From: Alphaproteobacteria bacterium
Lineage (GTDB): Bacteria; Pseudomonadota; Alphaproteobacteria; UBA8366; GCA-2717185
NCBI GenBank assembly: GCA_012103325.1
Contig: WLWY01000001.1
Location: 682,001 to 746,000, forward strand
Reading direction: 5' to 3'
DNA: 64,000 nt
The position numbers and the translations under genes were made by a program. Within the stretch, counting starts at the first letter, position 1; each line of letters starts with the position of its first letter. Below, piece after piece: positions 60,913 through 64,000 of the stretch. The notes beneath the pieces were generated by a model. That model was given only the letters and a program-made list of their open reading frames with translations, was not told the DNA's origin and did not search any database.

Positions 60913-60938
60913 GGAATCGCCTTTGGCGATCCAACAGC
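60913..60938. repeat. REP-like repeat, copy 2
   Basis: GGAATCGCCTTTGGCGATCC followed by AACAGC, one base different from 52474-52499. The flanks form an outer stem CCGGAT/ATCCGG (about 60896-60950) that is not identical in copy 1. It lies behind moeB. Confidence 0.75.
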
Positions 60939-60970
60939 AGCGTGAATCCGGCCTACCAACTTGATAATAA

Positions 60971-61027
60971 AGCAAATTCATAGGATTAGACGGAACCGAA
61001 AACGGTTCCGTCTAATCCTGATTTGCT
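60971..61027. terminator. Long hairpin between moeB and the MATE gene
   Basis: A 17-bp perfect stem (AGGATTAGACGGAACCG at 60982-60998 and its complement at 61003-61019) closes on an AAAA loop. It is extended by AGCAAAT (60971-60977) and ATTTGCT (61021-61027). There is no T run. It lies between convergent genes, so it may be a bidirectional terminator, or a small repeat or MITE-like element. Confidence 0.65.
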
Positions 61028-62377
61028 CTAGCGTCGCGCAACCAACCAGAAGCGGATCGACAGCAGCGTGACGGAAACGACGCTGGCAACGATGATGCCC
61101 GCGACCAATCCGAGCGCGCCGTAGCCCATCGGAAATGCAAAAATCCAGCAGGCGGGCATCATGACGCACACATAGGAAACCACATGCATCGCCGTCGGCA
61201 TCCAGGTTTCGCCAGCACCCCGCAATGCGCTCGCCACCACCATCTGACCGCCATCGGCGATCAGCGCGTAGGCAGACAATGCGATTAGCGGGGCTGTCGC
61301 CGCGATCAACGACGGTTCCGAGGTAAAGATTGCGGCGATCGCCTCAGGCCATCCCAGAAGCACAGCGCCGCAGGCACCAAGCAACACCGCGACCAGCCCA
61401 AGGCCCGTCCATCCCGCCAGCGCCCGGTCCGCCCAGTCCCCGCGGCCGTGGGCGATACCGACCCGCACGCTCGTCGCCGACGCAATGCCGAGCGCAACCA
61501 TGAAGATCATCGCGAAAACAATGTGCTGCAACGTATAGGACGCCAGAGCCAGCGCACCCAGTATCCCGGCGTAGAAGCTGATCGCGCCGAACGCGACCGA
61601 CTCGATACCGTAGCTCGCGCCGGCGGCAAAACCGATGCGGCGGTGACGGGCGCCGGTGCGCCACCAGCCACGGCCAAGCGATGGGCGGACGGCATAGCGG
61701 TCGCGATCCCGCATCCACCAGACGTAGGCGATCAACGCCGCCGCCATCGCCGTGCGGACAATTGTCGTCGACAGCGCCGCTCCATCCGCCCCCAACGCGG
61801 GAAGCCCCGCTTCACCGAAAATCAGCACCCAGTTGAGCAGAACATTCACCCCGTTCGCCGCAATCATGATAATCATCGCCGGCAGCGGGCGGCGCAGCCC
61901 TTCGAGGAAGAAGGCCGTCGTGTTGAACAGCAGCGTACCCGGCGCACCTAACCCGAGAATGGCGATGACACTGCCGGCGCCCGTGGCGATTTCAGGAGAC
62001 TGCCCGGTGAGCTGGAAAAACGGTGTCCCGAAGAGACAAAAGACCAATGCGATGAGGCCCAGCAGCAGTGCGTAGGGCAGGGAGCGCCGCCAGACCGGAC
62101 CGCATTCCGAATATTGCTCGCGGCCAACGGCGTGGCTCGTCATCACGACCGTTCCGAACAGCAAACCGATGCCGGTGACCGTGATGACGACAAAGGGTGC
62201 GACGCCAAGCCCATGAAAGGCCACCTGATCGACGGTCGTCCGGCCGAGCATCGCCGCGTCCACGGCGGCCATGGTCAGGATGCCGGCGCGGGTTACCACG
62301 ACCGGTGCGGCAAGGCGGGCCAGCTCCGTCAAATGACGGCGCAGGCGCGCGGCCAGCCAGCGGGGTTCCACGGGCAT
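61028..62377 (-). CDS. MATE family multidrug efflux transporter
   Basis: The product is 449 residues, with about 12 membrane helices in two pseudo-repeats (NorM/DinF type). Parts typical of the family are AAPVVVTRAGILTMAAVDAAMLG, VVMTSHAVGREQ, and MVALGIASATSVRVGIAHGRG in the second half. MATE proteins export cationic drugs or metabolites using Na+ or H+ gradients. It ends at the hairpin 60971-61027. Confidence 0.93.
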   Translation of the reverse strand: MPVEPRWLAARLRRHLTELARLAAPVVVTRAGILTMAAVDAAMLGRTTVDQVAFHGLGVAPFVVITVTGIGLLFGTVVMTSHAVGREQYSECGPVWRRSLPYALLLGLIALVFCLFGTPFFQLTGQSPEIATGAGSVIAILGLGAPGTLLFNTTAFFLEGLRRPLPAMIIMIAANGVNVLLNWVLIFGEAGLPALGADGAALSTTIVRTAMAAALIAYVWWMRDRDRYAVRPSLGRGWWRTGARHRRIGFAAGASYGIESVAFGAISFYAGILGALALASYTLQHIVFAMIFMVALGIASATSVRVGIAHGRGDWADRALAGWTGLGLVAVLLGACGAVLLGWPEAIAAIFTSEPSLIAATAPLIALSAYALIADGGQMVVASALRGAGETWMPTAMHVVSYVCVMMPACWIFAFPMGYGALGLVAGIIVASVVSVTLLSIRFWLVARR

Positions 62378-62409
62378 CGCTGGTTACTCCAGCGCGCGCA
62401 ACAGCGCGC

Positions 62410-63396
62410 CTAAAACATGGTTTCGATAATTCTGTCGGGCGGGTTATGGCCGTCGACGAAGGTCTTGATATTGATGATGACCTTTTCACCCATGTCGATC
62501 CGGCCTTCGATCGTCGCCGATCCCATATGCGGCTGCAGAACGACATTGTCGAGAGCGAGCAGTTTCGGGCTGACCGCCGGTTCGTTCTCGTATACGTCCA
62601 GCCCCGCGCCTGCGATGGCACCCTCGGTCAAAAGCTGGGTCAGCGCCGTTTCATCGATAACTTCGCCCCGACTGGTATTGACCAGATAGGCGTCATTCTT
62701 GAGCAATTGCAGGCGACGCCGCGATAAGAGGTGATATGTCGCAGGGGTATGCGGGCAATTGACCGAGACGATATCCATGCGGGCCAGCATCTGGTCCAGG
62801 CTTTCCCAATAGGTCGCTTCCAGTTCTCGCTCGATTTCCGCGTGCACGCGGCGGCGGTTGTGGTAATGCACCGACAGCCCGAAGCCGCGCGCACGACGCG
62901 CGACCGCTTGCCCGATCCGGCCCATGCCGATGATACCCAGGCGTTTGCCCCAGATGCGGTGACCGAGCATGAAGGTTGGCGTCCAGCCGCCCCATTCGCC
63001 GGACCGGATCAGCCGCTCGCCCTCGGCGAGACGCCGGGGCGCGGCGAGGATCAGCGCCATCGTCATGTCCGCCGTGTCTTCCGTCAGAACGCCGGGCGTG
63101 TTCGTGACCATGATCGAGCGCTTGTTGGCAGCGTCGAGATCGATGTTGTCGACACCGGTCCCGAAGGAGGCGATCAATTTCAGGCGCTCGCCCGCTTCGG
63201 CGATCAGCTCATTGTCGATACGGTCCGTCACCGTCGGCACCAGCACGTCCGCTTCCTGCATCGCGCTGGCGAGATCCACGCGCGACATCGGCGTATCGTC
63301 CAGATTAAGGCGCACGTCGAACAGCTCCATCATCCGCGTTTCAATCGCGTCGGGAAGCTTGCGCGTTACAATGACGAATGGCTTTGTCGTGGTCAT
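62410..63396 (-). CDS. D-2-hydroxyacid dehydrogenase (glyoxylate/hydroxypyruvate reductase type)
   Basis: The product is 328 residues with a complete catalytic set: Arg in LVNTSRGEVID, Glu in LDVYENEPAVSP and His in VVLQPHMGSAT. The Rossmann motif is LGIIGMGRIGQAVARRARGFG, with NRRRVH at the NADP-favouring position. The layout matches glyoxylate reductase/D-glycerate dehydrogenase (GyaR/GhrB-like). It is 32 bp upstream of the MATE gene on the same strand. It differs from the other dehydrogenase at 9077 in keeping the catalytic Glu. Confidence 0.93.
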   Translation of the reverse strand: MTTTKPFVIVTRKLPDAIETRMMELFDVRLNLDDTPMSRVDLASAMQEADVLVPTVTDRIDNELIAEAGERLKLIASFGTGVDNIDLDAANKRSIMVTNTPGVLTEDTADMTMALILAAPRRLAEGERLIRSGEWGGWTPTFMLGHRIWGKRLGIIGMGRIGQAVARRARGFGLSVHYHNRRRVHAEIERELEATYWESLDQMLARMDIVSVNCPHTPATYHLLSRRRLQLLKNDAYLVNTSRGEVIDETALTQLLTEGAIAGAGLDVYENEPAVSPKLLALDNVVLQPHMGSATIEGRIDMGEKVIINIKTFVDGHNPPDRIIETMF

Positions 63397-63513
63397 GACC
63401 GACCTTCATACCAAGGAACGATGATAGCCTGCAATTGTACAAGGTCGCGTAACCGATGTCGCGTCTTGACCAAACGCACACGCAAACGTTTATTGGAGGT
63501 TGACGATTCTTAG

Positions 63514-64000
63514 ATGCGAGATGCGATGATCCGCACTTTTATTTTTACGCTTGTAGCGATTGCTTTTGCCGCCTCGGGGCCGGACCTCGCCATCGGCCAG
63601 GACAATAAAGCCAAACAGGCCGATCTGATCCGCTACGCCTCGTTACGGGCGAACGAGGTCAACGTCCGCGCGGGCCCCGGCGTCCGGTATCCCGTGAAAT
63701 GGGTCTTCGTCCGCAAACGATTGCCCGTGGCCATCACCGCAGAGTTCGAGAGCTGGCGCAAGATCCGCGATTCGGAAGGCTCGGTGGGCTGGGTCCATCG
63801 CGCGATGCTATCGGCAAAACGCAGTATCGTCGTGACGGGGAAAACACGAACCCTCCGCCGGCGCGCGAGCGATACGGCACCCGCGGTCGCGCAACTGACA
63901 TCGGGAATGGTGGCCCAGATCGACAACTGCAATGGCAAATGGTGTGAGGTTTCCGTCGGCGCCTATTCCGGCTGGCTACCGCAAGCCGGGCTGTGGGGCC
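63514..64000 (+). CDS. Exported SH3-domain protein (3' end outside window)
   Basis: ATG 63514 (or 63526) begins an open frame that continues past the window; 162 residues are visible. Residues about 5-25 form a signal peptide (IRTFIFTLVAIAFAASGPDLAIG). Two bacterial SH3 (SH3b) repeats follow: ASLRANEVNVRAGPGVRYPV and GWVHRAML, then RTLRRRASDTAPAVAQL and SGWLPQAGLWG. Such proteins probably bind peptidoglycan in the periplasm. The length and any C-terminal domain are unknown. Confidence 0.85.
   Translation, partial: MRDAMIRTFIFTLVAIAFAASGPDLAIGQDNKAKQADLIRYASLRANEVNVRAGPGVRYPVKWVFVRKRLPVAITAEFESWRKIRDSEGSVGWVHRAMLSAKRSIVVTGKTRTLRRRASDTAPAVAQLTSGMVAQIDNCNGKWCEVSVGAYSGWLPQAGLWG

Overview
The window looks like the chromosome of an alphaproteobacterium, most like the Rhodospirillales group in the broad sense. 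The evidence is the protein content and gene order: a MucR/Ros regulator next to a Fur-family regulator, olsBA, miaB-phoH-ybeY-corC-lnt, an HTH gene before metK, rimP-nusA-ylxR-infB-rbfA-truB-rpsO-pnp, fabA-fabB-fabI, dnaA-dnaN-recF-gyrB, and ubiE-ubiB-coaBC-dut. The DNA is GC-rich with AT-rich gaps. GTG and TTG starts are common, and many neighbouring genes overlap by 4 nt (ATGA, GTGA or TTGA). I saw no rRNA, tRNA, CRISPR array or prophage. The taxonomic placement is inference from protein character, not from a search.

Layout. 1-2.0 kb: the 3' end of an RND efflux permease, facing a DM13-domain protein and a histidine phosphatase. 2.2-12.6 kb: accessory metabolism, with acetyl-CoA synthetase, an orphan HerA-like ATPase, an HpxZ-like protein, an MFS carrier, a DHFR-fold protein, a TauD-type dioxygenase, a 2-hydroxyacid dehydrogenase with a non-standard active site, a hotdog thioesterase, an amidase and a universal stress protein. 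12.9-17.5 kb: an Nfu Fe-S scaffold, a Bax-like glucosaminidase, a polysaccharide deacetylase, a RutE-like nitroreductase, tsaB and rimI. 17.7-22.8 kb: mucR, fur, then the ornithine-lipid genes, where an intact IS66-family element has cut olsB in two. 22.9-40.4 kb: a long housekeeping run, all on the plus strand, from miaB to pnp. 40.5-51.6 kb, minus strand: fabI-fabB-fabA, gyrB-recF-dnaN-dnaA, rpsT, an enoyl-CoA hydratase and a small exported protein; mutM follows on the same strand. 52.6-60.9 kb, plus strand: ubiE-ubiB, a roughly 2 kb accessory islet (a toxin-antitoxin pair with a broken toxin, a hydrolase and a small kinase), then coaBC-dut-Rrf2-cysK-moeB. 61.0-64 kb: a MATE exporter, a second 2-hydroxyacid dehydrogenase and the start of an SH3-domain protein.

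The best-supported notable observation is the IS66 insertion in olsB. The element has matching ends, an exact 8-bp target duplication (GTCTTCTA) and three apparently complete tnp genes, and removing it with one duplication copy restores the olsB frame across the conserved LRYRVFY/EEM region. The strain is therefore expected to lack lyso-ornithine-lipid synthesis while keeping olsA. Other points are a ParE-like toxin stopped by one in-frame TAA, a MucR protein missing three of the four Ros zinc ligands, several long perfect inverted repeats, a two-copy REP-like repeat, and a terminator-like hairpin in the rimP-nusA leader. I found no complete new defence or biosynthetic system in this window.
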